From Bacteroidota bacterium (GTDB lineage Bacteria; Bacteroidota; Bacteroidia; UBA8524), in contig SBGR01000062.1 in the NCBI GenBank assembly GCA_006226545.1, positions 1 through 38,460 on the forward strand: a DNA stretch of 38,460 nt. Reading direction: 5' to 3'. Below are positions 1-9,198 of the stretch, one piece after another. Numbering within the stretch: position 1 is the stretch's first letter; each line of letters opens with the position of its first letter. Under the pieces are notes generated by a model. The model made no database searches. It was not told the DNA's origin and saw only the letters and a list, made by a program, of their open reading frames with translations. Position numbers and translations under genes: made by a program.

Positions 1-66
1 GTATACCTTGTAAAAGTGGTAAGTGCCGAGGGAGTTTACAATGCACGGATTACCCTGAACAAGTAA
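1..66 (+). CDS. C-terminal end of a secreted protein with a type IX secretion (Por) sorting domain (partial)
   Basis: Reading frame 1 is open from the window edge to the TAA at 64-66 and encodes 21 residues ending ...GVYNARITLNK. The pattern VYLVKVVSAEGVYNARITL fits the end of the type A T9SS C-terminal sorting domain (G-x-Y-x-V-x-V ... G ... K/R-x-x). Such domains send proteins across the outer membrane and are removed afterwards by the sortase PorU. Only the last two beta strands are inside the window, so the cargo cannot be identified. A terminator follows 20 bases later. The family call rests on a short motif and is moderately secure. Confidence 0.6.
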   Translation, partial: VYLVKVVSAEGVYNARITLNK

Positions 67-86
67 TCATATAATCTCTGGCTTGG

Positions 87-122
87 AACCCCGACCACTT
101 TGTGTGTCGGGGTTTCTTTTTT
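87..122 (+). terminator. Rho-independent terminator
   Basis: AACCCCGAC at 87-95 pairs perfectly with GTCGGGGTT at 106-114 around a 10-base loop, followed by a T-rich run at 113-122. It ends the transcript of the secreted-protein gene and isolates valS. Confidence 0.9.
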
Positions 123-173
123 ATAATGCACTGAGTATCCCTTATAAAACAAGCTCAATTCTGAGGGATTCCT

Positions 174-181
174 TAATTTCG
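174..181 (+). promoter_or_regulatory. valS promoter, -7 box
   Basis: TAATTTCG lies 7 bases before the valS ATG and resembles the Bacteroidota -7 consensus TAnnTTTG. No TTG is present at the expected -33 spacing. Such a short distance implies an almost leaderless transcript. Confidence 0.5.
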
Positions 182-188
182 CAGCCCA

Positions 189-2822
189 ATGGAAATCGCA
201 AAGACGTATCAGCCGAATGGCGTAGAAAAGAAGTGGTATGACTTCTGGCTTGAACAAGGCTTCTTTAAAGCCGACGAACACAGCCCTAAACCAAAGTTTA
301 GCATTGTCATTCCTCCGCCTAACGTCACCGGTGTCTTACACATGGGGCACATGCTGAACAATACCATTCAGGATGTGTTGATTCGTCATGCCCGTATGAA
401 CGGTTTTGAAGCCTGCTGGGTACCTGGAACAGACCATGCGTCAATTGCTACAGAAGCGAAAGTGGTAAATATGCTTCGCGAGATGGGCCTCAATAAACAA
501 GAGGTAGGCCGTGAACGATTTCTGGAATATGCTTTCGAGTGGAAGGAAAAATACGGAGGAATCATCTTAGAGCAGCTTAAAAAATTGGGTGCTTCTTGCG
601 ATTGGGACCGTACCCGTTTCACCATGGAAGAGTCCATGAGTGAAGCCGTTACCGAAACATTTATTCACCTCTACCGCGAAGGGTTAATCTACCGCGGTGA
701 GCGAATGGTTAACTGGGATCCGGTTGGGTTAACTGCACTCTCCGACGAAGAGGTACTGCCAAAAGAAACAACACTAAAACTTTACTACGTTCAATACCTA
801 ATTGAAGGTATGGGCGGAGAATACGTTACCATCGCTACATCACGTCCGGAAACTATCATGGCTGATTCCGCCATTTGTGTTCACCCGGAAGACGAGCGGT
901 ACAAGCACCTACACGGTAAAAAAGCCATCATTCCTTTAATCAACCGCAGTATTCCTATTATCACCGATGAATACGTGACCATGGATTTTGGTACAGGCTG
1001 TTTGAAGGTGACCCCTGCACACGATAAAAACGACTTTGACTTAGGTCAAAAACACAAACTTGAAATCATCGATATCCTCAATGAAAAAGGGGAGTTAAAT
1101 GAAAAAGCCATCATCCACGTAGGTGAAGATCGCTTTAAGGCGAGAAAATCCATCGCTGTTGAGTTAGAAGAACAAGGTTTTCTGCTGAAAACAGAAGACT
1201 ATGCATCGCAAGTAAGTATCTCAGAACGTACCTCAGCCGTGGTTGAGCCGCGTATCTCATTGCAATGGTTCGTAGACATGAAGAAATTCATGGAGCGTAA
1301 CCCGGAGGTGCTATCGAAGGTGATGGACGATGAAATCACACTTTTGCCGGCGAAGTTTAAGAATACTTACCGTCACTGGATTGAAAACATCAAGGACTGG
1401 TGTATCTCTCGTCAGCTTTGGTGGGGACAACGTATTCCTGCTTGGTATGATAATTCCGGTAATTTCGTGGTAGCACATTCAGCAGAAGAGGCTGTTAACC
1501 TCTTTGCCGAACAAGGTAATAACTACGGTATCGACGATTTACGCCAAGATGAAGATGTAGTAGATACTTGGTTCTCGAGCTGGCTTTGGCCAATCACCGT
1601 ATTCGACGGATTGAAAGATCTGAATAATGCTGCGATAAAAGCCTTTTATCCAACATCGGTATTGGTTACCGGCCCGGATATCATCTTCTTCTGGGTTGCC
1701 CGTATGGTTATGGCCGGCTACGAATTCAGAAACGATAAGCCATTCCACAAGGTATACTTTACCGGTATTGTACGCGATAAACAGGGGCGTAAGATGTCTA
1801 AATCGCTAGGAAATAGTCCTGATGTATTAGACTTGATGGACCAGTACGGAACAGATGGAGTGCGCATGGGTATTCTCCTTGCCGCACCTGCCGGAAACGA
1901 CCTGCTATTCGATGAGTCTAAGATTGAACAAGGACGAAACTTCTGCAATAAAATCTGGAATGCATTCCGCCTTATCAAAGGGTGGGAAACATCAACGGAA
2001 GCGATGCCAAGTTCAGATCAGTTAGCGCACGACTGGTTTGAAGCCAAGTTTATGGAATCTTTGAAGACGGTAGAAGAGAAACTCGCCGATTTCAAACTTT
2101 CCGAGGCTTTGATGGAGATGTACAAACTTATTTGGGACGATTACTGTTCTTGGTACCTCGAGATGATCAAACCGGCTTTCGGTGAGAAAATTAGTGCTGA
2201 GTCGTATACCAGGGCGCAAGGCTTTATGGCGGATTTGATGAAGATGTTGCATCCGTTTATGCCATTCATCACAGAAGAAATTTACCACGGCTTATTTGAT
2301 GGTAATCCGGAGCAAGCCGTTATTGTTGCCAATTACCCTAAATCGAATGTGAAGCAAGAGGCCTCAAGTCAATTCATTCAATTGATTTCTCAGGTAAGGG
2401 CTTTGCGTAATCAAAAAGGACTTTCTCCAAAAGAAACTCTACAGATTGCCCTAGCCTGCAGTAGCGCAGAGAATAAGTCGCATTATACCAGCTTTGAATC
2501 ACTCATACAGAAACTGGCCAATGTGGAGGCTATCAGCTTTGTAACAGAGCAGCCGGCCGGCACCACTCCATTGATGGTGGGCACTGACGGACTATACGTT
2601 TACCTGCAAGAACAGATTAACGTGGAGGAAGAGAAGGAAAAGGCTGAAAAGGAAATCGAATACTTGAAAGGGTTCTTGAAATCAGTAGAGGCGAAGCTTT
2701 CCAATGAAAAGTTTGTAGCGAATGCTAAACCGGAATTGGTAGAACGTGAACGTCAGAAAAAAGACGACGCATTAACAAAACTTCGTACCTTGGAGGAAAG
2801 CCTGAAATCACTTTCTTCATGA
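189..2822 (+). CDS. valS: Valine--tRNA ligase
   Basis: Charges tRNA-Val with valine in the cytoplasm and edits misactivated threonine. The 877-residue length is normal for bacterial ValRS. The class I signatures are present: HMGH (HIGH motif) at residues 51-54 inside PPPNVTGVLHMGH, and KMSKS at 535-539. The CP1 editing domain lies between them, and the anticodon-binding region follows KMSKS. The last ~65 residues are a Glu/Lys-rich coiled coil, the usual ValRS tRNA-binding arm. The ATG at 189 follows a -7-type box and gives the expected N-terminus (MEIAKTYQPNGVEKKWY). The stop overlaps the start of the next gene (ATGA), so the two are probably translationally coupled. Confidence 0.98.
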   Translation: MEIAKTYQPNGVEKKWYDFWLEQGFFKADEHSPKPKFSIVIPPPNVTGVLHMGHMLNNTIQDVLIRHARMNGFEACWVPGTDHASIATEAKVVNMLREMGLNKQEVGRERFLEYAFEWKEKYGGIILEQLKKLGASCDWDRTRFTMEESMSEAVTETFIHLYREGLIYRGERMVNWDPVGLTALSDEEVLPKETTLKLYYVQYLIEGMGGEYVTIATSRPETIMADSAICVHPEDERYKHLHGKKAIIPLINRSIPIITDEYVTMDFGTGCLKVTPAHDKNDFDLGQKHKLEIIDILNEKGELNEKAIIHVGEDRFKARKSIAVELEEQGFLLKTEDYASQVSISERTSAVVEPRISLQWFVDMKKFMERNPEVLSKVMDDEITLLPAKFKNTYRHWIENIKDWCISRQLWWGQRIPAWYDNSGNFVVAHSAEEAVNLFAEQGNNYGIDDLRQDEDVVDTWFSSWLWPITVFDGLKDLNNAAIKAFYPTSVLVTGPDIIFFWVARMVMAGYEFRNDKPFHKVYFTGIVRDKQGRKMSKSLGNSPDVLDLMDQYGTDGVRMGILLAAPAGNDLLFDESKIEQGRNFCNKIWNAFRLIKGWETSTEAMPSSDQLAHDWFEAKFMESLKTVEEKLADFKLSEALMEMYKLIWDDYCSWYLEMIKPAFGEKISAESYTRAQGFMADLMKMLHPFMPFITEEIYHGLFDGNPEQAVIVANYPKSNVKQEASSQFIQLISQVRALRNQKGLSPKETLQIALACSSAENKSHYTSFESLIQKLANVEAISFVTEQPAGTTPLMVGTDGLYVYLQEQINVEEEKEKAEKEIEYLKGFLKSVEAKLSNEKFVANAKPELVERERQKKDDALTKLRTLEESLKSLSS

Positions 2823-3571
2823 AAAGACTCCTGTTCCTCTGTTTGCTTTGTTTGCCTACTTTGCTTATCGCTCAAAAAAGGGAAAGCCAATTAGGTATTG
2901 GGGGACAGGTCTTTTATTCAAGTCGTGTTTGGATAAAATACGACGGTGCCTATGATTCGTTGATGCAAGGAGAACGTGGCTTTGCCGGAATCGCTCCGCA
3001 ACTGTGGTTTGTGCAATACATCAATAAATACTGGACACTCCAAACCGGAATAGGTTATAGCACCTATGGCTTCCAGCGAAGAAGCAAAAACCTGGAGTTT
3101 AACGATAAGGTACACCCCGATTTGCCCAAAGTAAGTACGGCGCTGTATGGAGACCCTTCGTATTACGATTTCTTCTTCCGCAACCACCGCATCGATTTAC
3201 CGGTTTTGTTCAATACGGAAATCATTTCGCTCAGAAAGTCCATTTCCCTGCGCTATTATTTCTCGCCGGGAATCTCTTTTTCCTATACCGTTTGGGATAA
3301 GGTGGTAGCGAAAAGCAGGGGCTTTGGCTACGACGGTAAAAACCGATTTGTAGTGGGTAACCTATACGACAAACAGGCCTTTGGTGTGCAGCTTCATTTG
3401 GCAGGAAGGGTAGAGTACCGTATCAGCCCGAAATACCGCGCTCACGTGCAGCCGGTGATCAATTTACCACTGACTTCCGTCTACAAAGGCGACAACAAAG
3501 CACTCATTCCATCCATTGGGGTGAACTTCGCACTCAGCTTGCTTACCAGCAAGATCGATGAGAAAGAATAG
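2819..3571 (+). CDS. Predicted outer-membrane beta-barrel protein (PorT-like type)
   Basis: The 250-residue product begins with a signal peptide (MKRLLFLCLLCLPTLLIAQ, cleavage expected near residue 18). The rest is rich in alternating aromatic/polar segments and Tyr/Gly, as in small Bacteroidota outer-membrane barrels (the outer membrane protein beta-barrel domain group). Periodic motifs such as YWTLQTGIGYSTYGF and ISLRYYFSPGISFSYTV fit amphipathic strands. The start overlaps the valS stop by four bases, suggesting translational coupling to an unrelated housekeeping gene. Its function is unknown. The barrel assignment is inferred from composition, not from a recognised specific family. Confidence 0.75.
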   Translation: MKRLLFLCLLCLPTLLIAQKRESQLGIGGQVFYSSRVWIKYDGAYDSLMQGERGFAGIAPQLWFVQYINKYWTLQTGIGYSTYGFQRRSKNLEFNDKVHPDLPKVSTALYGDPSYYDFFFRNHRIDLPVLFNTEIISLRKSISLRYYFSPGISFSYTVWDKVVAKSRGFGYDGKNRFVVGNLYDKQAFGVQLHLAGRVEYRISPKYRAHVQPVINLPLTSVYKGDNKALIPSIGVNFALSLLTSKIDEKE

Positions 3572-3581
3572 CGCGGAGCTA

Positions 3582-3610
3582 GTTGGACTGTAGGAAGTGG
3601 GAATGTTGGA
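3582..3610. repeat. Degenerate GGA-spaced short repeat (GGAnTGTA-like units)
   Basis: Starting 10 bases after the preceding stop, GGA recurs at 3585, 3593, 3600 and 3608 with TGTA, AGTG and TGTT between. GTTGGA also occurs at both ends (3582-3587 and 3605-3610). A similar unit occurs on the other strand at 25383-25408 upstream of prfB. Confidence 0.5.
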
Positions 3611-3646
3611 TCGATAGCTTATCTATCATTTCCAGACCATCCCACT
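3596..3646. terminator. Nested inverted repeat between convergent genes, possible bidirectional terminator
   Basis: AGTGGGAATG (3596-3605) can pair with CATCCCACT (3638-3646) with one bulge. Inside it GATAG (3613-3617) pairs with CTATC (3623-3627). It lies between the convergent ends of the barrel gene and leuS. There is no T tract on either strand, so a terminator role is only suggested by position. Confidence 0.4.
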
Positions 3647-3659
3647 ACTTGAATCTTTA

Positions 3660-6521
3660 CTACACCACCAAATTGATGATGCGTCCTTTAACGAAGATGA
3701 ACTTGCGCAATTCTTTGCCTTCCACCCATTTCTGAACAGTTTCATCGGCCAAGACTGTTGCTTTTACCTCTTCCTCTGAAACATCCAAAGCAAATTCAAT
3801 TTGAGTTCTGGTTTTACCGTTAATGGACACCGGATAGCTGTAGCTGTTCTCCACCAAGTATTCCTCTTTGAACTCAGGGAAGGTGGCTTGATGCACGCTG
3901 GTGCTATGGCCAATGGCTTGCCACAATTCTTCGGTGATATGCGGGGCGAAAGGTGCCATGATCACAAGCAAAGGCTCTAGGATTTCACGCTTGGCACATT
4001 TCAGATTGCCCAATTCGTTGCAGGTAATCATGAAGGTTGAGATAGACGTATTGAACGAGAAGCTCTCGATGTCTTCTTTCACCTTCTTGATGGCTTTATG
4101 CAAGATTTTCAGTTCAGCTTTTTCAGCCGGACTGTCTTGAATCTTCAATTGATCGTTTTCATCGTAGAAGAGTTTCCAGAACTTACCCAAGAAGCGGTAA
4201 ACGCCTTCGATACCATTGGTATTCCAAGGTTTCGACATCTCCAATGGTCCTAAGAACATCTCATACATCCGCAAGGTATCGGCGCCGTATTCTTCACAGA
4301 TATCGTCTGGGTTCACTACGTTATACCAACGCTTCGACATTTTCTCTACCTCACGGGCCAGTAAGAAAGTTTTTCCCGATTGTATGAATTCACCGTTGGC
4401 TTCGTAATGGAAGCTCTGTTTGAATCCTTCAATGTCTAAGTCAAATTCTCCTTTAGCGAGGCGGATATCGATGCGCTCTTGAATCAAGTGATTCACTGAA
4501 ACCTCACCTGCGCCATGTTTCGCTAGTTCAGCTTTTAAGAAATCCGGAATCACATCCGTCTTCTTCCATTCGGCAGCCAGTTCATTGGAGATGTATAAGG
4601 TATACTTTTCCAAAAGCGGTAGCTTATTCACTACGGCAGAATACCCTTGAATCATACCTTGGTTGATGAGTTTTTTAAATGGCTCATCCACAGGGACTAA
4701 TCCTAAATCGAAAAGGAATTTCATCCAGAAACGCGCATACAATAAGTGGCCGGTTGCGTGTTCTGAACCGCCAATATAAAGGTCGACGTCTTGCCAGTAA
4801 TCCAAGGCTTTGCGGTCTGCAAAGGCACCCGGGTTCTGCGGATCCATGTAACGCAAGAAATACCAGCTGGAACCAGCCCAGCCCGGCATGGTAGTCGTTT
4901 CAAACTTCCAGTCTTTGGCTCTAGCCAATGGCGGCTCGCCGTCTTCGGTAGGTAAGAACTTATCTACTTCCGGCAGTTCGAGCGGCAGTTGGTCGGTGGT
5001 TAAAGCTTTGGGTAAACCATTCTCATAACGAATAGGAATAGGTTCTCCCCAATAACGTTGGCGTCCGAAAATCGCATCGCGCAATCGGTAATTGGTTTTT
5101 CCTTTGCCCAAACCTTTCGCTTCTATCTCACCAATCATCTTTTTCACAGCCGCTTTCACTTGCATGCCATTCAAGAAATCGGAATTGATGAGTTCACCGT
5201 CTTTGGCATCGTAAGATTCAGCTTGGATATCGTGTTCGCCTTGGCCTTTTACTACTTGAATAATTTCGAGTCCGAAATGTTTAGCGAAAGCATGGTCGCG
5301 GCTATCGTGACCCGGAACCGCCATTACAGCACCTGTGCCGTATCCGGCCAAAACGTAATCGCCTACCCAAATCGGTACTTTTTTACCGGTAAAAGGATGA
5401 ATGGCATAGGCACCGGTAAACTCGCCGGAGATGTGTTTTACATCCGACATACGTTCACGTTCAGTTCTGTTTTTCGCTTTATTGATATACTCATTCACTA
5501 CCATTCTGCGCTCAGCAGGGGTGATGTCAGATACTAAAGAATGCTCCGGAGCAAGGGTTAAAAAGCTAACACCAAACAAGGTATCGGGGCGGGTGGTGAA
5601 TACTTCAATCTTTTCATTGCTGCCTTCTACATCAAAGAAAATGGAGCAGCCTTCCGACTTTCCAATCCAGTTGCGTTGGGTATCTTTAATGGATTCGCTC
5701 CAGTCGATGCGGTTCAAACCTTCCAGTAAACGCTCTGAATAAGCGGTGATGCGCAAGCTCCACTGCTTCATTTTTTTACGTTCAACCGGGTGTCCGCCGC
5801 GTTCACTCACACCGTCTTTCACCTCTTCGTTGGCGAGTACGGTGCCGAGCGCAGGGCACCAGTTTACGTAGGTTTCGCTCAAATAAGCCAAACGGAAATT
5901 GAGTAATACTTCTTCCTGCTGTGCTTCGGTAAATGAATTCCAATCTGCGGCAGAGAAAGCCGGGATATCCAATTCAAAACTACCGGTAAGGGCGTCGTCG
6001 CTATTGCCGGCATAACCTTGTGTGCTGAGGATGTTCAACAGCTCGCTAATAGGCTCTGCCTTTTGTTTGCTTGGGTTAAACCAGGCATCGTATAATTTCA
6101 AAAAGATCCACTGTGTCCAGTGGTAATAGTCTGCATCGCAGGTTTTTACTTGGCGATCCCAGTCGAAGCTAAACCCGATTTTATCGAGCTGCTCGCGGTA
6201 TCGTTTAATGTTCTCTTCGGTAGTGATGGCCGGATGCTGTCCGGTTTGGATGGCATACTGCTCAGCAGGTAAACCGAAGGCATCGTAACCCATTGGGTGA
6301 AGCACATTAAAACCTTGCAAACGCTTGTAACGTGCGTAAATATCGGAAGCGATATACCCAAGCGGATGCCCCACGTGTAAGCCTGCCCCGGAAGGGTAAG
6401 GGAACATGTCTAAGACATAGAACTTTGGTTTATCGGATTCATTTTCAGCACGGTATAGGCCTTTTTCTGCCCAGGTCTGTTGCCACTTTTTCTCTAATGA
6501 TGCCGGATTATAAGATGCCAT
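3660..6521 (-). CDS. leuS: Leucine--tRNA ligase
   Basis: Charges tRNA-Leu in the cytoplasm. The product is 953 residues, slightly long, as in other Bacteroidota LeuRS. The HIGH motif is HVGH at residues 49-52, within MFPYPSGAGLHVGH. The KMSKS motif is KMSKR at about 727-731, followed by a typical GADTLRMYEMFLGPLE segment. The CP1 editing region is recognisable (TTRPDTLFGVSFL; GTGAVMAVPGHDSRD, carrying the conserved Asp that limits editing). Extra sequence of about 100 residues lies between WYFLRYMDPQN/GGSEHATGHLLY and KMSKR. The C-terminal anticodon and tRNA-binding domains are complete. The ATG at 6521 follows a minus-strand -7 box and gives the standard MASYNPASLEKKWQ start. It diverges from ftsX. 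Confidence 0.98.
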   Translation of the reverse strand: MASYNPASLEKKWQQTWAEKGLYRAENESDKPKFYVLDMFPYPSGAGLHVGHPLGYIASDIYARYKRLQGFNVLHPMGYDAFGLPAEQYAIQTGQHPAITTEENIKRYREQLDKIGFSFDWDRQVKTCDADYYHWTQWIFLKLYDAWFNPSKQKAEPISELLNILSTQGYAGNSDDALTGSFELDIPAFSAADWNSFTEAQQEEVLLNFRLAYLSETYVNWCPALGTVLANEEVKDGVSERGGHPVERKKMKQWSLRITAYSERLLEGLNRIDWSESIKDTQRNWIGKSEGCSIFFDVEGSNEKIEVFTTRPDTLFGVSFLTLAPEHSLVSDITPAERRMVVNEYINKAKNRTERERMSDVKHISGEFTGAYAIHPFTGKKVPIWVGDYVLAGYGTGAVMAVPGHDSRDHAFAKHFGLEIIQVVKGQGEHDIQAESYDAKDGELINSDFLNGMQVKAAVKKMIGEIEAKGLGKGKTNYRLRDAIFGRQRYWGEPIPIRYENGLPKALTTDQLPLELPEVDKFLPTEDGEPPLARAKDWKFETTTMPGWAGSSWYFLRYMDPQNPGAFADRKALDYWQDVDLYIGGSEHATGHLLYARFWMKFLFDLGLVPVDEPFKKLINQGMIQGYSAVVNKLPLLEKYTLYISNELAAEWKKTDVIPDFLKAELAKHGAGEVSVNHLIQERIDIRLAKGEFDLDIEGFKQSFHYEANGEFIQSGKTFLLAREVEKMSKRWYNVVNPDDICEEYGADTLRMYEMFLGPLEMSKPWNTNGIEGVYRFLGKFWKLFYDENDQLKIQDSPAEKAELKILHKAIKKVKEDIESFSFNTSISTFMITCNELGNLKCAKREILEPLLVIMAPFAPHITEELWQAIGHSTSVHQATFPEFKEEYLVENSYSYPVSINGKTRTQIEFALDVSEEEVKATVLADETVQKWVEGKELRKFIFVKGRIINLVV

Positions 6522-6539
6522 GAATTGCTATTAAGGCTG

Positions 6540-6547
6540 CGAATTTA
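6540..6547 (-). promoter_or_regulatory. leuS promoter, -7 box
   Basis: On the minus strand the box reads TAAATTCG, a TAnnTTTG variant, 18 bases before the leuS ATG. No matching -33 TTG was found. Confidence 0.45.
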
Positions 6548-6586
6548 CATAAAGCCGCGCAGTATGGCGAATCTGGAAAAAAGGGC

Positions 6587-6594
6587 TATTTTCG
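6587..6594 (+). promoter_or_regulatory. ftsX promoter, -7 box
   Basis: TATTTTCG lies 23 bases before the TTG codon at 6618 and inside the longer reading frame that opens at 6525. It argues that translation begins at 6618, because the ATG at 6564 would be upstream of the transcript start. Confidence 0.45.
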
Positions 6595-6617
6595 CAAGCA
6601 ACAGAAAGGTCTTAGCC

Positions 6618-7475
6618 TTGAAAAACACACGCAGAAAAAATCCATCCTTTATTCCTTCAATTTTAAGCATCTCCATGGTGCTCTTGATGCTTGGATTGTT
6701 TCTGTTATTGGCCTTCAGTGCCAATAAGATGAAAGATTACCTAAAAGAAAATGTGACGCTTACGGCTTATCTGCATCTCGATGCCCATGAGCAGCAGGTG
6801 AAAGAATTGGTGCAAGAACTGGAATTGAATAAGTCGATTAAATCGGTGAAGTGGACGACCAGCGAAGAGGCAGCCAACGAGATGAAAGTGGACTTAGGGC
6901 AAGATTTCATTCAAACCTTGGGGTATAATCCTCTGGGTGGAGACCTCGAAGTGAAGTTTCATAGTGATCAGGCTAACCAACAAAATTTAGCAGCCACCAA
7001 GAAATGGTTGAGCGATCAGGCATTGGTCAAAGATGCTACGTACCAAAGTAGTCAACTGGATCAAATTGAAGCCAACTCACAAAAGCTATTGGGTGGCATC
7101 GCTATCCTGGGTGTTCTGTTTACCATCATCGCTATTACGTTAATCAATAGTACCATAAGACTCGACCTGTATTCCAAGCGATTTATCATTCGCAGCATGC
7201 AGCTGGTGGGTGCACGTCGCTGGTTTATTATCAGGCCGTTTATCGGTAAGTCGATTATGCACGGTATCTACGGATTTGTTATTTCCGGCCTCATCTTGAG
7301 CGGTGTACTGTACCTGCTTTCAACCTATATTCCTGATCCGCAATCCTTGGTGAGTTATGTGGAATTAGGCATCATTGCAGGCATCATCTTGGGAGCTGGA
7401 ATATTACTTACCTTTGTTTGCAGCTGGTTCGCCACGCGCAAATACCTTCGTTTAAAACTGGAAGAACTTTACTGA
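6618..7475 (+). CDS. ftsX: Cell division protein FtsX (permease-like ABC transporter subunit)
   Basis: FtsX is the membrane subunit of FtsEX, which couples the divisome to murein hydrolase activation. From the TTG at 6618 the product is 285 residues. An N-terminal cytoplasmic tail (MKNTRRKNPSFIPS) is followed by TM1 (about 18-38), a periplasmic extracellular domain (about 45-165), and three C-terminal membrane segments with the FtsX-core loop QLVGARRWFIIRPF. The frame stays open upstream with an ATG at 6564 and a TTG at 6525. I prefer 6618 because a -7 box (6587-6594) lies between those codons and it, and because the resulting length and N-terminus suit the family. ftsE is not in the window. 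The next gene begins two bases after the stop. Confidence 0.93.
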   Translation: MKNTRRKNPSFIPSILSISMVLLMLGLFLLLAFSANKMKDYLKENVTLTAYLHLDAHEQQVKELVQELELNKSIKSVKWTTSEEAANEMKVDLGQDFIQTLGYNPLGGDLEVKFHSDQANQQNLAATKKWLSDQALVKDATYQSSQLDQIEANSQKLLGGIAILGVLFTIIAITLINSTIRLDLYSKRFIIRSMQLVGARRWFIIRPFIGKSIMHGIYGFVISGLILSGVLYLLSTYIPDPQSLVSYVELGIIAGIILGAGILLTFVCSWFATRKYLRLKLEELY

Positions 7476-7476
7476 T

Positions 7477-7716
7477 ATGAGCACAAAAAGCACAAAAGAA
7501 GCGGGCAACGCCGAAGGCAAAAGCCAAGACGGACTCTTGTTCGGTCGCGAAAACTACCTGATTATGTTGGCTGGTGTGGTAATCATCGCCATCGGATTTA
7601 TGTTGATGTCGGGTAAGGAAGATATCTTCTCCAGCACAAAGATCACCGTAGCACCTATCTTGGTTTTGCTCGGTTTTGTAGTGGAAGTCTTCGCTATATT
7701 CTACAAGAAAAAATAG
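7477..7716 (+). CDS. DUF3098 family small membrane protein
   Basis: The 79-residue protein has a polar N-terminus, then [24 protein letters not shown] (TM1, about 29-49), a short loop, and a second membrane segment ([21 protein letters not shown], about 55-75) ending in KKK. The GRENY...GFxLMSGG pattern is that of DUF3098, a Bacteroidota-restricted family usually found beside ftsX and uppP. Here it sits two bases after ftsX and four before uppP. Its biochemical role is unknown; the location suggests a link to FtsX or to carrier-lipid metabolism. Confidence 0.85.
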   Translation: MSTKSTKEAGNAEGKSQDGLLFGRENYLIMLAGVVIIAIGFMLMSGKEDIFSSTKITVAPILVLLGFVVEVFAIFYKKK

Positions 7717-7720
7717 GTTA

Positions 7721-8503
7721 ATGGAGATTGTTGAGGCGGTTATACTCGCCATCATTGAAGGGCTTACCGAGTTTCTTCCGGTGAGCTCTACAGGGCATAT
7801 GATTCTCGGATCCTCAGCCATGGGGATTCAACACAATGAGTTTGTAAAGATGTTTACCGTGGCCATCCAGTTTGGGGCTATTCTTTCGGTATTGGTACTC
7901 TACTACAAACGTTTTTTGAAATCATTCGATTTCTACCTCAAACTTTTTATCGCGTTCCTGCCGGCGGCCATCTTCGGATTGCTGCTGAATGATTATATTG
8001 ATGCTTTGCTGGAAAGCTCACTTACCGTGGCCATCAGCTTGCTCTTGGGCGGTATCGTGCTCGTTTTTGTTGACCGCTGGTTTCCGGCTGAAGGCAAAGA
8101 AGAGGTAGACAACAAAGACGCGGTAAGCATAGGATTGTTTCAGGTAATTGCCATGATTCCGGGTGTATCGCGTTCAGCCGCTACCATCATTGGTGGTTTA
8201 ACAAGAAAGATGTCGCGCAAGGCAGCAGCTGAGTTTTCATTTTTCCTGGCTGTGCCTACCATGTTAGCCGCCACCGGCTACAAGATGTTGAAATACCATT
8301 TAGACTTCGGATTTAAAGCCGAAGACATACAACCGCTTTTAATAGGTAACGTAATCGCATTTGTTGTAGCGATGATTGCCATCAAAGGCTTTATTGGCTT
8401 CTTAACCCGTTACGGCTTCAAGGCCTTCGGATACTACCGCATCATCCTCGGTGCCGCTATTTTGATTTTGTTAGCGATGGGTTACGACCTCCACGTGATT
8501 TAG
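7721..8503 (+). CDS. uppP: Undecaprenyl-diphosphatase (UppP/BacA)
   Basis: Integral membrane enzyme that dephosphorylates undecaprenyl diphosphate, recycling the carrier lipid for peptidoglycan and surface glycans; over-expression gives bacitracin resistance in this family. Both BacA signatures are intact: [14 protein letters not shown] at residues 13-26 and [10 protein letters not shown] at 147-156, which carry the acidic, His and Arg catalytic residues. The 260-residue length and about eight hydrophobic segments fit. It lies in a tight run with DUF3098 upstream and truB two bases downstream. It is the main carrier phosphatase in view; the PAP2 protein at 12751-13404 may act on a related lipid. 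Confidence 0.97.
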   Translation: MEIVEAVILAIIEGLTEFLPVSSTGHMILGSSAMGIQHNEFVKMFTVAIQFGAILSVLVLYYKRFLKSFDFYLKLFIAFLPAAIFGLLLNDYIDALLESSLTVAISLLLGGIVLVFVDRWFPAEGKEEVDNKDAVSIGLFQVIAMIPGVSRSAATIIGGLTRKMSRKAAAEFSFFLAVPTMLAATGYKMLKYHLDFGFKAEDIQPLLIGNVIAFVVAMIAIKGFIGFLTRYGFKAFGYYRIILGAAILILLAMGYDLHVI

Positions 8504-8505
8504 AA

Positions 8506-9198
8506 ATGTCAAGTGATTTTGAATCGGGTAAAGTCCTTTTGGTAGACAAACCAAAAGACTGGACATCCTTCGATGTAGTGAAAAAGCTGCGCCATGCCAT
8601 TCGCATCAAGAAGATTGGTCATGCCGGAACATTAGACCCTATGGCCACAGGCTTGCTCATCTTGTGCACCGGTAAATTCACCAAGAAGATTGATGAATTC
8701 ATGGGCGCAGAGAAAGAATACGAAGGTACCTTGGTGCTTGGAGCAACCACTCCATCATACGATGCGGAAAGCGAAATAGACGCCACCTTTCCTTGGGAAC
8801 ACATCACAGAAGAGGATTTAAAAAATCAGGCAAAAGCCATGACAGGCGATATCGCTCAGATGCCTCCCATCTTCAGTGCTTTGAAGGTTGGGGGTAAACG
8901 CGCTTACGACTTAGCCAGACAAGGCAAAGAAGTGAAGTTAGAGCCAAGGCAAGTGTATATCCGTGAGTTTGAAATCACAGCGGTGCGTTGGCCGGAAGTA
9001 GATTTTAGGGTGGTTTGTTCTAAAGGAACCTATATCCGATCTTTAGCTTACGATTTAGGCAAGGCGCTGAACAGCGGTGCCTACTTGAATAGGCTGGTGA
9101 GAACGCGAATAGGAGAGTTTAAATTGAGCGATGCCAGAAACCTAATGGAGCTGGTAGACGAGATATACGCAGAACGAAGAGGCGATGAAGGTTTATAG
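8506..9198 (+). CDS. truB: tRNA pseudouridine(55) synthase
   Basis: Isomerises U55 in the T-psi-C loop of tRNAs. The catalytic Asp is D44 in GHAGTLDPMATG (38-49), preceded by DKPKDWTSFDVV. Other TruB motifs seen are the conserved Tyr in GAEKEYEGTLVLG and the RNA-binding segment GTYIRSLAYDLG. At 230 residues it is a short form without a large C-terminal PUA domain, normal for Bacteroidota. Its 3' end overlaps ribF by 14 bases; truB-ribF adjacency is widespread in bacteria. Confidence 0.97.
   Translation: MSSDFESGKVLLVDKPKDWTSFDVVKKLRHAIRIKKIGHAGTLDPMATGLLILCTGKFTKKIDEFMGAEKEYEGTLVLGATTPSYDAESEIDATFPWEHITEEDLKNQAKAMTGDIAQMPPIFSALKVGGKRAYDLARQGKEVKLEPRQVYIREFEITAVRWPEVDFRVVCSKGTYIRSLAYDLGKALNSGAYLNRLVRTRIGEFKLSDARNLMELVDEIYAERRGDEGL

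Noticed and set aside
5058..5742. Long plus-strand reading frames (159 and 103 residues) opposite leuS.
   Set aside because: They lie antisense within a strongly conserved gene, have no plausible domains or signals, and overlap each other.
6525..6617. Longer ftsX start at TTG 6525 or ATG 6564.
   Set aside because: A -7 box at 6587-6594 lies downstream of both, and the extra residues have no family counterpart that I recognise. It remains possible.
7408..7821. A 137-residue minus-strand frame across ftsX, DUF3098 and uppP.
   Set aside because: It is a shadow of three conserved genes on the other strand.
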